Assembly: GCA_025201765.1 (NCBI GenBank)
Contig: MU623458.1
Location: forward strand, 1 to 64,000
Source: Daldinia sp. FL1419
Lineage: Eukaryota; Ascomycota; Sordariomycetes; Xylariales; Hypoxylaceae
Direction of reading: 5' to 3'
DNA length: 64,000 bases
The position numbers and the translations under genes are program-made. The notes beneath the pieces were generated by a model, which saw only the letters and a program-made list of their open reading frames with translations, was not told the origin of the DNA and did not search any database. How positions within the stretch are numbered: the stretch's first letter is position 1; each line of letters begins with the position of its first letter. Shown in pieces: positions 22,977 to 34,222 of this stretch.

Positions 22977-24566
22977 CTAGTCCCTGTTGCTATCAGGTGG
23001 CTTTGATAATACTATTGGCATTCGTGGGGAATCCGAGTAAGCAGCCACTGCCGGGCTCACTGGAGATGCTTGGACCACTGTGTCTAGACTGCTCGTACAA
23101 GAATCTCGTGGGCGGATCGTTCTTGCGGCTGACGGCAACCGGGTTTCCCAAGACTCCGGGGAGCCGGACGAGTCACTTACTGGCTCTCCATTTACGCCCT
23201 CGGTTGGGTTTTCTTTCATATCCTTCAGACAAGGTTTCCATAGCCCTGTCTCACCGGTCTCCTCTGTCCCTGCGGGGGGCTTTGCGGTAGCTTCGTCGCT
23301 AACGCCACCGATTGTGATAATGGGAGATACATCGTCTCCAGGTACAAAGGAGAACCCTGACAGGCACCGTAGACGCCTGTCGTCGAGGTGGCGGCCCATG
23401 TTCTCCGGGATTTCCTCAAGCCTGCAGCTGCTCAAATGCCGATGATCGCTCTTCGGGCGCAATGAAGTCTCATCTTTGCTGTTACTCTTAGATGTCTCGT
23501 TGTCAAGTAAGTCCTCTAGTATCTGCCGTCTAGTTTGCTTCCTGCGCCACCAGGGGGGTATTAACACCATTCCAGCTCCGTTTTCTACATCTGATGCGTC
23601 GGATATATCATCCGAAAATAGTGGCTTTGGAATTATGTCATCAGCAGAAGTAATCGGTGTTTCTGGCCTCCTCCCTGTTCCAACATCCTCTCCGCTCTCT
23701 CCTGTGACTCTTGATGTCTTGTGAAGGTGATGCCTACCCTTACGGCGAATCGTACTAGTAGTGGTCATGGTATCATGCCGTCGGATCTCTTCGCTCATGA
23801 GAAAGTCGCTGTCTTTGTCAAGTACCTTTGGTACGGGTTTGGTGTCGTATTGATCGATATCTTCGGGTGAGCCAATAGATGCATCTGTACGGGTAAACGT
23901 CAGATGGAAATATCTTATATTCCTGTTTTACAGGGGAATATTATGTGGTTAGCAAAGGAACGTACTATAGATTGTCTGCGTGCTGAGGCGCTTTAGCTTA
24001 GAGACAAACTGCTTAGCCTGAGGCCCATTCCTATCGACTACGCTATTCGTTCTAGCCAGCGTAACCGCTTCGAGGCCATCGTTCGATGTTTTGGAGAGTA
24101 GTACTTCGAGGCGCTTGATTTCGGCTTTGTACTGACTCTCGCGTTCCAGCCATTCGTCAGCTACGGACTTGAAATGCTCCAGGTGATGTTCGAGCGATTG
24201 TCTCGTTTCGATATAAGCAGCGTCGGTAGTTTGAATTTGCTCCTGGGAATTGGCGAAGCCTTCGATTAGGTGCAGGACGTACGAGTTATATTCGATGGGA
24301 ATTGACTGCAATGTCCCCTGGGTCATAAGAATGACCTGGAGCGACTCGACCATCTGGTCCAACGAGGGATTATACCATATTTTGTCCTGCTCGCGGATGA
24401 ACAAACTGGTATCGCCGCTACCGGTCAAGGGTTCATGGGAGGAATGGCTAGCTAGACTTAAGTTGCTAGTAGCCCGTCTAGGTCTACGCTCGGGGGACGT
24501 CGGCGTCTGAGGGATACTAGGAGTACGAGAACGTTGCCCGATACGAAGCCAGCCAAAGTCGGTCAT
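22977..24566 (-). CDS. Conserved fungal coiled-coil protein, unknown function
   Basis: Two exons on the minus strand: 24566-23966 and 23884-22977, joined across an 81-bp intron (donor gtacgt, acceptor cccgtacag). The junction reads TQTIYS-NASIGSPED, giving 502 residues. Residues 1-50 are Ser/Pro/Arg-rich. A compact segment follows (about 63-105: IWYNPSLDQMVESLQVILM, PIEYNSYVLHLIEG), then a probable coiled coil (about 107-158: YIETRQSLEHHLEHFKSVAD, YKAEIKRLEVLL). The second half is charged, Ser/Thr/Pro-rich and probably disordered. No catalytic motif, signal peptide or membrane segment is visible. I do not recognise a named family. The coherent middle segment and a perfect splice join argue for a real gene. 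A cytoplasmic scaffold or cytoskeleton-related role would be only a guess. Confidence 0.78.
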
Positions 24567-25265
24567 GTTGTAGACGTATTTCTTGTATCAACACGTATCG
24601 ATACGCGACGACATAAACAAGGCTAGACATAAGGATCGCGCAAATGGTTGCCAGTTTGAAATATTTACGATGGGTCGAAAGTCAGGTATTGCGTAGGGAG
24701 AAGGACGAGCGTGCCTCGGGAACGGTGCTAAACGAATAAGAAAAGAAGGTTACTTGAGAAAGGAAGAAGAAACTCGAATAGTTTATTTGGCAAGTTTGTT
24801 TCCTTCGTCAAGGGAAGTCACGACCGACTATGCTTAACATTGCAGGATTGATATTCTTGGTAACTGCGGGAGCTACCTATGTAGGTACCTAGTAGGTAGC
24901 TACTTCCTCATCTGTAGTACGTGCACCCCCTAATGCACCTAATGGGAAAGCACATATCATGTGTCCATGCATGTTTACATGATGCACCATCTGTATCATC
25001 GGTGCTGTACCATCTATAAGCATCTGCGTGCGTCCATATACACATGCTTGATACCCCTTCCACCTTAGGTAATTCAAGGGGTAAAACCCACACAAACTCA
25101 AACGCACCGGGTGATTTATCTGCTAAATGCATTCGCCGAACGAGACTACAAATAGTAGTATCGTCTTATACGTGTTATACCCGTTAATAAAGCCAACGCT
25201 TTTGCTATATGTGCCTGTCATTCCCCGTATCCATCTTGAAAATTCATGTTGTATCCATTCTCCTA
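24567..25265. other. Intergenic region between two minus-strand genes
   Basis: No gene is visible. It holds a cluster of TACCTAGGTA-like motifs (about 24873-24902) and presumably the 5' leader of the coiled-coil gene and the 3' end of the NCBP3-like gene. Confidence 0.5.
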
Positions 25266-26686
25266 TTAGTCGAATAAATCTCCCGCCCTTTGCCGCTGTC
25301 TCGATCTACCCTCGAGTCTATCAGCGAAGAGCTCCTTTCCTGAATTCGCCCCTAATTTTTCGGGGAATAGCTCCTTCGCCGTCTTGCCCGCACTACCCTT
25401 AATAGCAAATCCTTGGTTTGCGCTTCTCTGGCTTGCTGTGCCACGAATATTAAAGCTCGAATCTCTAGATCCGTCTGCGCTCGTGATTCTGTCTGCTAGT
25501 TTATTACTCTTTGACGGGACTGTGATCCTATCTTCGAGTCTGCGTCCCGGCGCCGCCCGTGTATCGCTACTCTCGTCCATTAGGGGTAGCATGATCCCCT
25601 TAGCTAGTAAAGTAGTTGTATCCTCTACTTCATCCCCGAGACGCCCGGATCCCTCAGCCGAGCTATCAGGGAAAAGCTCCCTAGCCCTGGTACTACGTGA
25701 TATGCGACTTTTGATTGCGTGTGCCCTATCGCGATTCCGAGCCGCTAATCTATCATTTGCGATGCCATCCATCACCTGGTCGCTATCTCGGCCATGGGGA
25801 GAAGCTGATCGTCTCCGCCGAGACTCGTTCTGGGCATTGGAGCCGCCAGGGAATAGCTCTTTACCACGATTATCGGGACGGTTGTCAGGGCGATACGAAT
25901 CCCTTCTGTACCCATCTTCGCTTGCATCTGGTGTGTCCGACCGCCTGCGCCGAGGTCGCGAGTGCGGTATGCGACGAGACAAGGTAACCTCGTCATCATC
26001 ATATAGGCTGACGTCGAATTGCTCATCAGCATCTCGGTTTCGGGCCTCTCTTGTTCGCCTACGGTTGTAACTATCGCCGTCGCGATCACGATATCTCCGG
26101 GCTTCGCCGCGCCGCCGCCGCTCTTCCGGGTCATATTCGGGATTTAGAAGGTAGAAACGGCTCCTTGAAGCAGCGCCTACCTGCTTCCTATCAGATGCGA
26201 TGGCCAATCGTACTTGTAACATAACCTCTGGTCTCTTCGAAAAGGGTTTGGCCGATAATAATTGCCGTAAAGGGAGTTGAGATGCGTCATCTATGTTTTG
26301 GGCTGCTAAAGATATGAGCGCGCGGGTTGCGACTGATCCTGAACCAAACAGTAAGTTGGCTGAGGAGTCGTCTATCCACTCTATCCTCTCCATTGGAACT
26401 TCCGGGAAGTGTTCGGCGACATAAGCCTTGACCTCTTCGGGATTCATAACATCGAGACCTCTGATATGAACTTTGCCGGGTATAAGGGCGTCATCATCAT
26501 CTATTTCTCCAGGCGAGCGATCGCCCTAAAAAGGGATAAGTTAGCATTTTGTCGCGTCTCCTTCAACTGGTCAATGGTAATAGAACATACGGGCGCATCT
26601 TGGAAATCCGGTTCGGGGACGATAGGCTCATCGGGTATAAGGTCAACATCCACATCCATCTCCATGTCAAGATCCATTGCGTCCAT
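25266..26686 (-). CDS. NCBP3-like nuclear cap-binding protein
   Basis: Two exons on the minus strand: 26686-26591 and 26525-25266, with a 65-bp intron (gtatgt donor, gctaac branch, ctttttag acceptor), giving 451 residues. Residues 1-45 are acidic (MDAMDLDMEMDVDVDLIPDE). An RRM-like segment follows at about 50-110 (KVHIRGLDVM, HFPEVPMERIEWIDDSSANL, ATRALISL), then RSRFYLLNPEYDPEERRRR, the signature of the NCBP3 (C17orf85/DUF2414) family. In animals NCBP3 binds the mRNA cap with NCBP1 and acts in mRNA export. The remainder is Arg/Asp/Ser-rich and carries five copies of a [AG][KRG][ED]LF motif at about 255, 315, 417, 430 and 448. The start at 26686 is the first ATG of the frame; the upstream GTG at 26698 was not used. 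The fungal cap-binding role is inferred. Confidence 0.88.
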
Positions 26687-27164
26687 TTTGTCTCGCACCT
26701 ATCCACTAAGGTGCGTTGTTGATGGCAGAAGCTGAACTTTTGGGAAACTGGCCGAAAGTAATCGCTGATTCTAAAGGCGTAAAGCGCGCCGGAAAGGAGG
26801 AGCAACCAAGCTGCGTTGGGAGGAAACTTATTAACGCCGAACTATGTTTCTAAAGCTAATAAGTCTATTATATATTGATGCGGTTCGATCGTGGGTAATG
26901 GTAATGTAGAATATTCTATGTAATCAGGTAAATCTCGTAAGATGAGGCTCTTGCTAATCGGCGACGTGGATATATCGTTGAATGACAATAGAGAGGATGT
27001 TCTTAGCTGATAAAGTACGTAGTAGATGCAAGGGGAAATATATATGTACTGCCTTTGCTCGCTTTGGTTTCTTGCCAATATCCAATGAATTTGTAGTTAA
27101 GGTTAGTGAAGTTGAAGTTTCGAAAATAGCTTGGTAACCATCCCGTCAGAAGAGAAAATTGATT

Positions 27165-27392
27165 GCGCAGTCTTGGCATTCTACCTTAAAAATTCCAACC
27201 CTTTCTTATATTGATACTTATTGTAAACTATACCAATTATACTACCAAAATAAGCGTAAATTATACGATTTTTTTACTAATTAAATTAGAAAAAATTCAA
27301 TTAAATTCTAGTATTTTTTGTAATTTTTTTGAGTTGAAGATATTGAAGATATTAAGTGATGTTGAATTTGGGGAGGTATGCCAAGACTGCGC
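27165..27392. mobile_element. Short MITE with 15-bp terminal inverted repeats
   Basis: The left end GCGCAGTCTTGGCAT (27165-27179) is matched exactly in inverted orientation at 27378-27392. The flanks are aattgatt (27157-27164) and aattaatt (27393-27400), an 8-bp duplication with one G/A difference, as seen for hAT-type elements. The interior is AT-rich and non-coding. The terminal bases could be moved a few positions because the flanking AATT is palindromic, so the superfamily is uncertain. Confidence 0.65.
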
Positions 27393-27660
27393 AATTAATT
27401 CTCGCTAGCGACTGCCATCTAGACAAACGGCAATCTCACCTATTGTCTAGGCTGATTAACCCCCACACTTTAGTGGGTCTTTTCTATTACCCCTGCAGGC
27501 AGGTGTCAAAAAAGTTGGTGTAGGCGCCTGCATATAATTAAATACCATCAAAAATATAATAATTTTGATTATTTATTAAATAATTAAATTTAAATTCATT
27601 ATTACTATTATTATAATTTTCTTGATCTTATTAATTAAATTATAATATTAAAATTAATTA

Positions 27661-27738
27661 TATATTTTATTTATTTATTTATTACTACATATTTGTTCCG
27701 GGTAGGAACCGTGGTCCGGAGAAAACCTACCCGCTACC
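27661..27738 (-). mobile_element. Fragment of the (TAAA)n-tailed repeat family
   Basis: This matches 3303-3425: a (TTTA)n run, 'ttattactac', then 'atttgttccgggtaggaa' and 'agaaaacctaccc'. The 3.3-kb copy has about 60 extra bases between the tail module and the hairpin module. Read on the minus strand it is a hairpin (gggtagg pairing with cctaccc) followed by a (TAAA)n tail, as at the 3' end of a non-LTR or SINE-like element. It lies 270 bp from the MITE. Confidence 0.6.
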
Positions 27739-28612
27739 AAATATATAATATATAATTCTGAATAATATATATTATTTATATCATAATTCAAGTTCTTAGG
27801 TTCGCAATTGGTCCCAAAAGGCCAACTGGCCAAAGCAACCAGTTTAAAAAACTAATATAATATAAACAAAACAAAAAAAAAACCCATTTAATAACATAAC
27901 GAATGATGAATATTAACCCCTTCTCCCCATTTCCCTCCCTCCCTTCAGCTCCGTATAAATCCCAAGGCTTACTTATCAAAAACCATGAATCCAATACATA
28001 CAAAATCATTGAATACGTATTTATGCGTGCGACGTGCCGGTCGGTACTGTATATGTAAGCCGGTATAAGACCACCTAGGTAGTTAGGCAGGCAGGCTGGT
28101 TTCATGTGGCTTGGGCAACAAACGGTTGGGCCAAATGAACCTTTTCTTCTTCCTCTTCCTATCGACATTCTTGACCGCTCCTTGTTAACATTCCACTCTG
28201 CCCGGCTGTATAATTCCCATGTCTGTCTTGCATTCACTGTTAAAAACCTAAAGATATTTGAGGTTCCCAATCTGTTGCTCAAAACCTTCTAAACCATCGT
28301 ATCCTTAAAAACATTCGTCATCGTCATCACCATTCGCTCTCCTATCTGATTTGGTATATAAAATAATCCATCGAAAAGATGAAGAACATGCATCGGCCTA
28401 GAGCACATATGATACCTTCGGCTGTTTTGTAGGCGAATAGGTGAATAGGAGCAAAAGGAGCAAGAATAATTAAACTTGTAGGAAACCATTAGTGTTCCTT
28501 TCCTGTCGTCTGTTTGCGCCCCATCTCTTAGGGAAAAGGGAAAAAGAGAAACGCCCTCCCATGTCTATCTGCACTTCGTCGTGCTTCTATCTGGTATATC
28601 CAAACCTCAAGT

Positions 28613-30091
28613 CTAAACCGTCTCCACCCCCTGTCTACGAACTTCCATAGGTGCTTGCATACATGTTCGTGCTAATTTTTGTCGCGAACTATCGTTTACT
28701 TCATTCGCTGACATTGACCCCATGCTCGGTGTTCGCGACATCTCTGATGCCGTTCTCTTCAAAGAAGGCAGAGGCGGTACAATCTCCCCTGCCGACCTTC
28801 CGTCTTCCGCCTCGCCGTTAAAGTCTTTAAAATTATCATTTGGGTCAAGTAGCGGATCGTAAGCCCAACATTCCTCAAGACCGTCAAGATAGCATGGTGA
28901 CCGCCTCAGAAAATGCCACGAGAAGGTATCCGATAGCATTGCAATGTACATGGACTCCACCTTCCCGTTTGGGAGACAAACAGCGCAATATTTGCGTAGA
29001 AAATCGAGATCATAGCTTCCGCTGATCAAAGATGGGTCTAGAGGCTTGAGCATCGGAAGACCCTGCAATGTTGCAGCATCACAGAGCCGGGCCTGTAGCG
29101 GAACCCATTCTCTACCCCGGAGGAGCCTTCCGAAAGCCTTAGATACAGCTTTAGCGAAGGACTCGCCATCCGTCCCTCCGACCGCGATCATTTGGTGAAG
29201 GCCACGAGATAGACATCGCTTATAGGCATTCGTATCCTTCTCAAATGGGAATGGTTGCGATGCTGTTGGAAGGAGTGAGATGTGAACAGTCCAAGAACCC
29301 GTTACCTCTACGGGGCTACTTTCGGTAGACCCGCAGCAAGAACCCGAGACTGATGTCGACGTGGATTGCGCCGTATCACGATTATCCAATAGCCTGGATC
29401 GGCGTGGTACTTTGAAGCTTTTTGAGTCTTCTGAGCCAGACGTAGATCTTCGCCTACGCCTACGGAAAGGGATACGTTGGCAGTCCTGTTCCTCTAATGC
29501 ATCTACACGCTCTTCAAGGACCATAGATGCTTCGTCAAATTCCATCAGCCTGTCGCCTAATCCCTGTAGAGTGTCATCATGGCCGTCCAACCGTTCGTCA
29601 AACATAAGAAGACGGTCTTCGTATCCAGCTTGCTGCTTTTCTAGTTGGGTGACTGACTGCCACATACGGTCAACGTTTTTGTAGCAGCCTTTCATCTCTT
29701 GGCTAGTCTCGTCCCTATTCTTTTCGACCTGTTCCTCCAAATCCCCTAGGCGGCGGACCACGCTACCTAGTGCACCGCCAATTCCTCCGTCGTTCTCTCG
29801 GTCAAGCTGGTCCTCGAGTAACTTGATACGCCGGCGAAGTATGTCAACTTCATTTTTATTTGGGGGTGGTTCGGCGGCCTGAATGTGGTAACATGAGAGA
29901 TGGCCACAGTCACAGGTGACGCCTGGGAGGGTCCGGTTAATAGTAAAGCCGACACAGGCACACCGTTGCCCTTTGATCTCCGGGTTCAGTAAGATGTACC
30001 GACATTGTCCGCTAGGGAGTTTATTCTCGTCGACAAGTTGATTAGAAGCCACAGGTTCCACCCGCGGTGATCGAGAAGAAGTTTCAGACAT
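28613..30091 (-). CDS. Conserved Cys/His-rich coiled-coil protein, unknown function
   Basis: A single exon of 492 residues starting at the ATG at 30091. The N-terminal region has a compact Cys/His cluster: C30, C44, C46, C60, C62, H64, C67 and H69, within PSGQCRYILLNPEIKGQRCA and PGVTCDCGHLSCYHI, which suggests a metal-binding (probably zinc) module. A coiled coil spans about 81-205 (DILRRRIKLLEDQLDREND onward, with heptad-like DRLMEFDEASMVLEERVDAL). A basic patch RRRRRRS follows near 213, then a Ser-rich linker and a folded C-terminal part (FEKDTNAYKRCLSRGLHQMI, ISGSYDLDFLRKYCAVCLPN, SDTFSWHFLRRSPCYLDG). I do not recognise a named family. A nuclear regulatory protein is possible from the Cys/His cluster and basic patch, but this is conjecture. 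Confidence 0.78.
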   Translation of the reverse strand: MSETSSRSPRVEPVASNQLVDENKLPSGQCRYILLNPEIKGQRCACVGFTINRTLPGVTCDCGHLSCYHIQAAEPPPNKNEVDILRRRIKLLEDQLDRENDGGIGGALGSVVRRLGDLEEQVEKNRDETSQEMKGCYKNVDRMWQSVTQLEKQQAGYEDRLLMFDERLDGHDDTLQGLGDRLMEFDEASMVLEERVDALEEQDCQRIPFRRRRRRSTSGSEDSKSFKVPRRSRLLDNRDTAQSTSTSVSGSCCGSTESSPVEVTGSWTVHISLLPTASQPFPFEKDTNAYKRCLSRGLHQMIAVGGTDGESFAKAVSKAFGRLLRGREWVPLQARLCDAATLQGLPMLKPLDPSLISGSYDLDFLRKYCAVCLPNGKVESMYIAMLSDTFSWHFLRRSPCYLDGLEECWAYDPLLDPNDNFKDFNGEAEDGRSAGEIVPPLPSLKRTASEMSRTPSMGSMSANEVNDSSRQKLARTCMQAPMEVRRQGVETV

Positions 30092-31895
30092 GGTCAGTTT
30101 ATTTTCAGTTACAAAACAACAAATCCAATCCGAGGCTCGAGGATGCCTTGAGGATACGAGGCCTCGCCTTCAGGTCACCCAAATACGGGTACCCAGCGTT
30201 TTATTGTGTACGAACGACAGAGCACACACCCCGAGGTTAGTTAATGTTATCGGACGCAGCGTGCGAAGTACAGTAGCGAGACGGCGAGGTTTACTTGGTC
30301 CATGGAACGATTTAGAATACCCGTACACCAGATTCCCGGCGGGTAGGAGTAGGTTTGTTCACGATTGTGGGAAAACGATGCTTTTTGTTTTCCTAGATCG
30401 GAAGATAATAGGGATATTGAGAAGGGAAGTAGGAGGAGTGTTTAAGGCTGTCACAAGGTGATATAATAAGGATACGACTTAGTGGTATGCTAATGAATGA
30501 GACGGGGTCCCACAATCCGTTATCAAACTGCCCGCGGCGCTCGAGGCCAGGAGCCGGCCAGTAAATGGTGGAGGCCGATGTATGTAATGTCCCTAAGGAT
30601 GCAACAAAAGATGCCGCAGCAAAAACACACAAGACGTACCAAGCTGACGGTAGATAACAAGTATAGGATATGTATTAGACCACCGGGGAAAGATGATGTG
30701 CCTAATGAATCTTAATGGATAAAAAGAAGTTGACGCAAGAAAAGAAACAGAGACAGTACTTTGTAACTTTGGGGTTCAAGTGTACAAAATACGTGGACAT
30801 AGACGATGGACGTGGACGGATGTGTTAGAATGGGATCCGCTGCAGATAAACCGATAGGCTAGAAGGGGCCCGAGTTATCAGATACCGCGCAAGGATCGCA
30901 AGAGACCCGGCACAGTTCGGATCGCCAGTACCTAATTCTTTTTTTTTCCCTTTTTTTTCCCTTTTTTCCCCCACCACTTGTTATAATGGTAGTAAATGAT
31001 GTTATTATCAGATGGACGAAGGATGGGGGTTGTAGTCCAACCGCGGGTAGTCGTTATTGGTAGTCTGACATAAATACAGAATCGCTCATGGTGATCCCTC
31101 AAAGGTTCTTTGCCAACTTGAAGAAGTTTTGAGTAGGCCCGAATCGGAAGATGTGAGTATCAAGTGTTTATTTTATTTTATTTTGCGGGAGAAGATCTGG
31201 GGGAAGGGTCTAGTAGCCAGGTAGTCTAACCTAGTGAAGGATTTCTAAGATATTTTGTGGGTTAGGGGGGAAAATGGACAGTGGGGACAAGAGAAAAGAG
31301 GGTAAGGGATCAAATCGAAGGAAGGAGGCGGAGGGGGAGACCAGAGTGAGAGAAGCATTACTCTATTGCGACCGGGAAGGCGATACCACATCCCAGGTAG
31401 GTACAGAATGCCTACCCGCCTTGCCTACCTCTTTCCTTCAATCCAACCCATATAGGGTAGGTGTATGTAAAATACATGCAAGTAGGTATACTACCTTATT
31501 ATGGTAGTAGCGTATAGTTAGGTATACTTTGGTACAGACGGCGTTGCGAGATTTGACATGTGCAGCCCAAAGTAAAGGAAATCGAATCTTGGGGGCTCCG
31601 CCTTACGAAAAAAAAAAAAAAAAGAAAAAAGAAAAAAAAAGACAACTTTACCACTTTTGCAACTAGAAAATAAAGTAAAATTTTTTTGGCCCGCAGTTCC
31701 TTACTGCAACTTTAATCAATTATTCGAGATTTCGCTGATTATAATCCCTGTCGCCCAAGGTTCGTTGGTGATTCAGCGTTTTACTGCAGGTGCAAAGATG
31801 GAAGAGGGAAGCATGTAAAAAAGCCACAATGCCACATGGATTTGCCGCAGGGCCTTGTTTAGGTTTAGAAAAAAAGACATATACTATCTCTTGTG

Positions 31896-32462
31896 CAGTA
31901 TCTTTAAAGGACCAGGTAAAATCTCATAAAGAGCCAACCCATCCACTTTTCCACGTGAGATGGTGGCCCGACACACCCACACCTAATTTGTATGGGGTTT
32001 AGTCCAACCCCCAGCAAAAACAGAATATCGCCCGGTCGCGTTTTTACATACACTACAACCCAAAATACCACCTAATAATTGAAGCTATCGTCAATACCTC
32101 AACACCAACGCTACTACCTGCACCACCACCACAATCGTACACGATACCCTCAACGCCAGTGCTTACGGCAGCAAGGCTTAATCAATTTAACCAATTAAAT
32201 ACGCACAATTGGAATTCGTACTACTATAATAATTGAATAAATGCATGGTTAAGAGGAGTGGCTGAGAGGAGTGGCTAAGGAACTATTTGAATTTTTGTAA
32301 AATAATTGAATTTATTGATGCGACCGGGCAAAATTCTGGTTTAGTTGGAGGTTGGACTAAACCCCATACAAATTAGGTGTGTTGTGGTTGGACCACCAAC
32401 TCACGTGGAAAGTGGATGGGTTGGCTCTTTATGAGATTTTACCTGGTCCTTTAAAGATACTG
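31896..32462. mobile_element. Non-autonomous Mutator-like element (MULE MITE)
   Basis: The two ends are long inverted repeats: 31896-32040 on the plus strand matches the reverse complement of 32320-32462, starting CAGTATCTTTAAAGGACCAG and ending near 'gcccggtcgc'. A perfect 9-bp duplication, tctcttgtg, flanks the element at 31887-31895 and 32463-32471. Long inverted repeats of over 100 bp with 9-bp duplications are the hallmark of Mutator-like transposons. The 279-bp interior has no transposase, so the element must depend on an enzyme encoded elsewhere. The two arms differ at scattered positions (about 10-15 percent by eye), largely C/T and G/A, so it is not a very recent insertion. Confidence 0.9.
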
Positions 32463-33890
32463 TCTCTTGTGACATCTCGTGTGTGGGGGTTCTTTCGTTC
32501 CTTTTCCTTAGGCCGATAAGGAGAAACGGGGGAGGGCGAGAACGTTTTAATGCTTAATAATTGGACCGGTTGTTCCCACAGTTCCCACTCCAGTTTCCAC
32601 TTGGTGTTGTCCCCCCACACTCTTTTTTTTCCTTCTTGCTCTCTGGAATACATAGTACTATGCAACTACTATGTAAGGATGTAAGGTGCTATGTAGGTGG
32701 TACCATAGTATATTCAAATGCAACCGCAACCCATGTTTACAACGTCTTGATGCTGTCTTACTAGTGTATAGTACGTACAATTGGCCTCGGCCGTCACAGG
32801 CCAACTTATACTTTAGGTATAGTGCTTTTAAGCACCTTGAAGCATTACCTACCTGTATAAGTGAAAAATGATGAAACCGACCGGTGAGTACGTAATCAAC
32901 CTAATCTCTTCTACCGACTTATAAGACGATTATATTATACCCTAGCACGGACTCATATACCCTAGGTATTATATCCTATTATGCCTGTGGTCGTGTGAGC
33001 GCTATTTGCGCGCGCATGCTACCGGTTGCAAACCCACCATGTAAGGGTTCTTATTATTTTCACTTTTCACTTTGGGATGATCAACAGATACAAAAATTGG
33101 CAGTACACGTACCTATGTAATGGATGTCAGATACAAAAGGACCGGTCCAATACGGGATGCCCCGTCCGTCTGGTCTTGCGTTGCTCGCGTTGATGGCGTG
33201 CATCAGATGCATCAAATCTGCGCAACAAACGGACGCCATGACCAAAACTGGCGGGTATCTTACCCAAGCGACCGTCACCCTGCCGAGCCTCGTAGTGGGC
33301 GAGATTCGGGAAATATACCAAAACCAATGTCAGCAGTATTAAAACTCTGAAGGAAGTGTTCCCGTCAGGTCAGTTGTCAAGTTGTCAGCCGTTGAGCCCG
33401 CGTTGTACATGTAATACATTTGGTACGTACGATTACATGGTATACGTGATTAGGGATGGGTTAGACGAGCCTACGAGGTCTATAAGAGGTCATGATTGGA
33501 TAATGATTGGTTGGTGAGAATATTAGATGTACGTATGGATGTACGCTACAGGTTTCGTACTACACCACATGCGTATAAGTATACATATACTTGATACGTT
33601 TTTACATGTCGGCCAGGCAGGTTAGGGATCATTAAATGTAGGCCTCGTAGTATTGGAGCCCCACAAAAGCCATGGAATCTCGGTACAATGAGGGATGACG
33701 GGATGGTGCAATAAATAGACTAATCCGTCGAATCTGTTGCGTAATAACGTCTCAATCTGTTGATTATATGCGGGCGGTAGATCGAAGCTAAAATTGGAAT
33801 ACGGGTACTTGGGCCACGAATCTATACAAACCGGACGAATATGTAGATTTAATGCGTGGATATTATATACTATACCTACATAGTACCTTA

Positions 33891-33929
33891 GGTAGGTAGG
33901 TAGGTAGGTAGGTAGGTAGGTAGGTAGGT
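33891..33929 (+). repeat. (GGTA)n tetranucleotide repeat
   Basis: About ten uninterrupted ggta units. The unit is half of the TACCTAGGTA-type motif that is scattered over the intergenic regions. Confidence 0.85.
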
Positions 33930-34137
33930 GGGTGACTAGGTCATGTTAGAAGAAGGATAAAAAAGGGGGTGTGAGGGGGGAGGGCCGACAAAGGTAGGCA
34001 AAAAAGTAATGTGTGCTGTGTACGATTGCGCATGCCTGATATGTTTGGCATGTTTGGATATCTTGGATATCTCGATGCCTGGCTGCTCGAATGCATTAAA
34101 GCTGTAGGCAACCTTATAATCTGCGCATACATATAAT

Positions 34138-34222
34138 GATACCAACGATACCGATGATACCAACAATACCAATAATACCAATAATACCAATGATACCAAT
34201 GATACCAATGATACCAAATGAT
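34138..34222 (+). repeat. 9-bp minisatellite (GATACCAAY)
   Basis: About nine units of gataccaat, gataccaac and aataccaat run in tandem. Minus-strand frames through it give repetitive Leu/Val/Trp/Tyr strings and are not treated as genes. Confidence 0.8.

Larger units (their letters stand above)
26687..28612. other. Intergenic region with transposon remnants
   Basis: No protein gene is supported. It contains a 228-bp MITE (27165-27392), an 8-bp perfect inverted repeat (27419-27426 with 27443-27450), an AT-rich stretch (27540-27780) and a tail/hairpin module shared with the RIP-like block (27661-27738). The frames at 27788-28489 show no family resemblance. Confidence 0.6.

Noticed and set aside
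33120..33350. Overlapping 72- and 76-codon frames, possible gene fragment
   Set aside because: Frames overlap on both strands, with no family similarity I can name and no adjoining exons with plausible splice sites.
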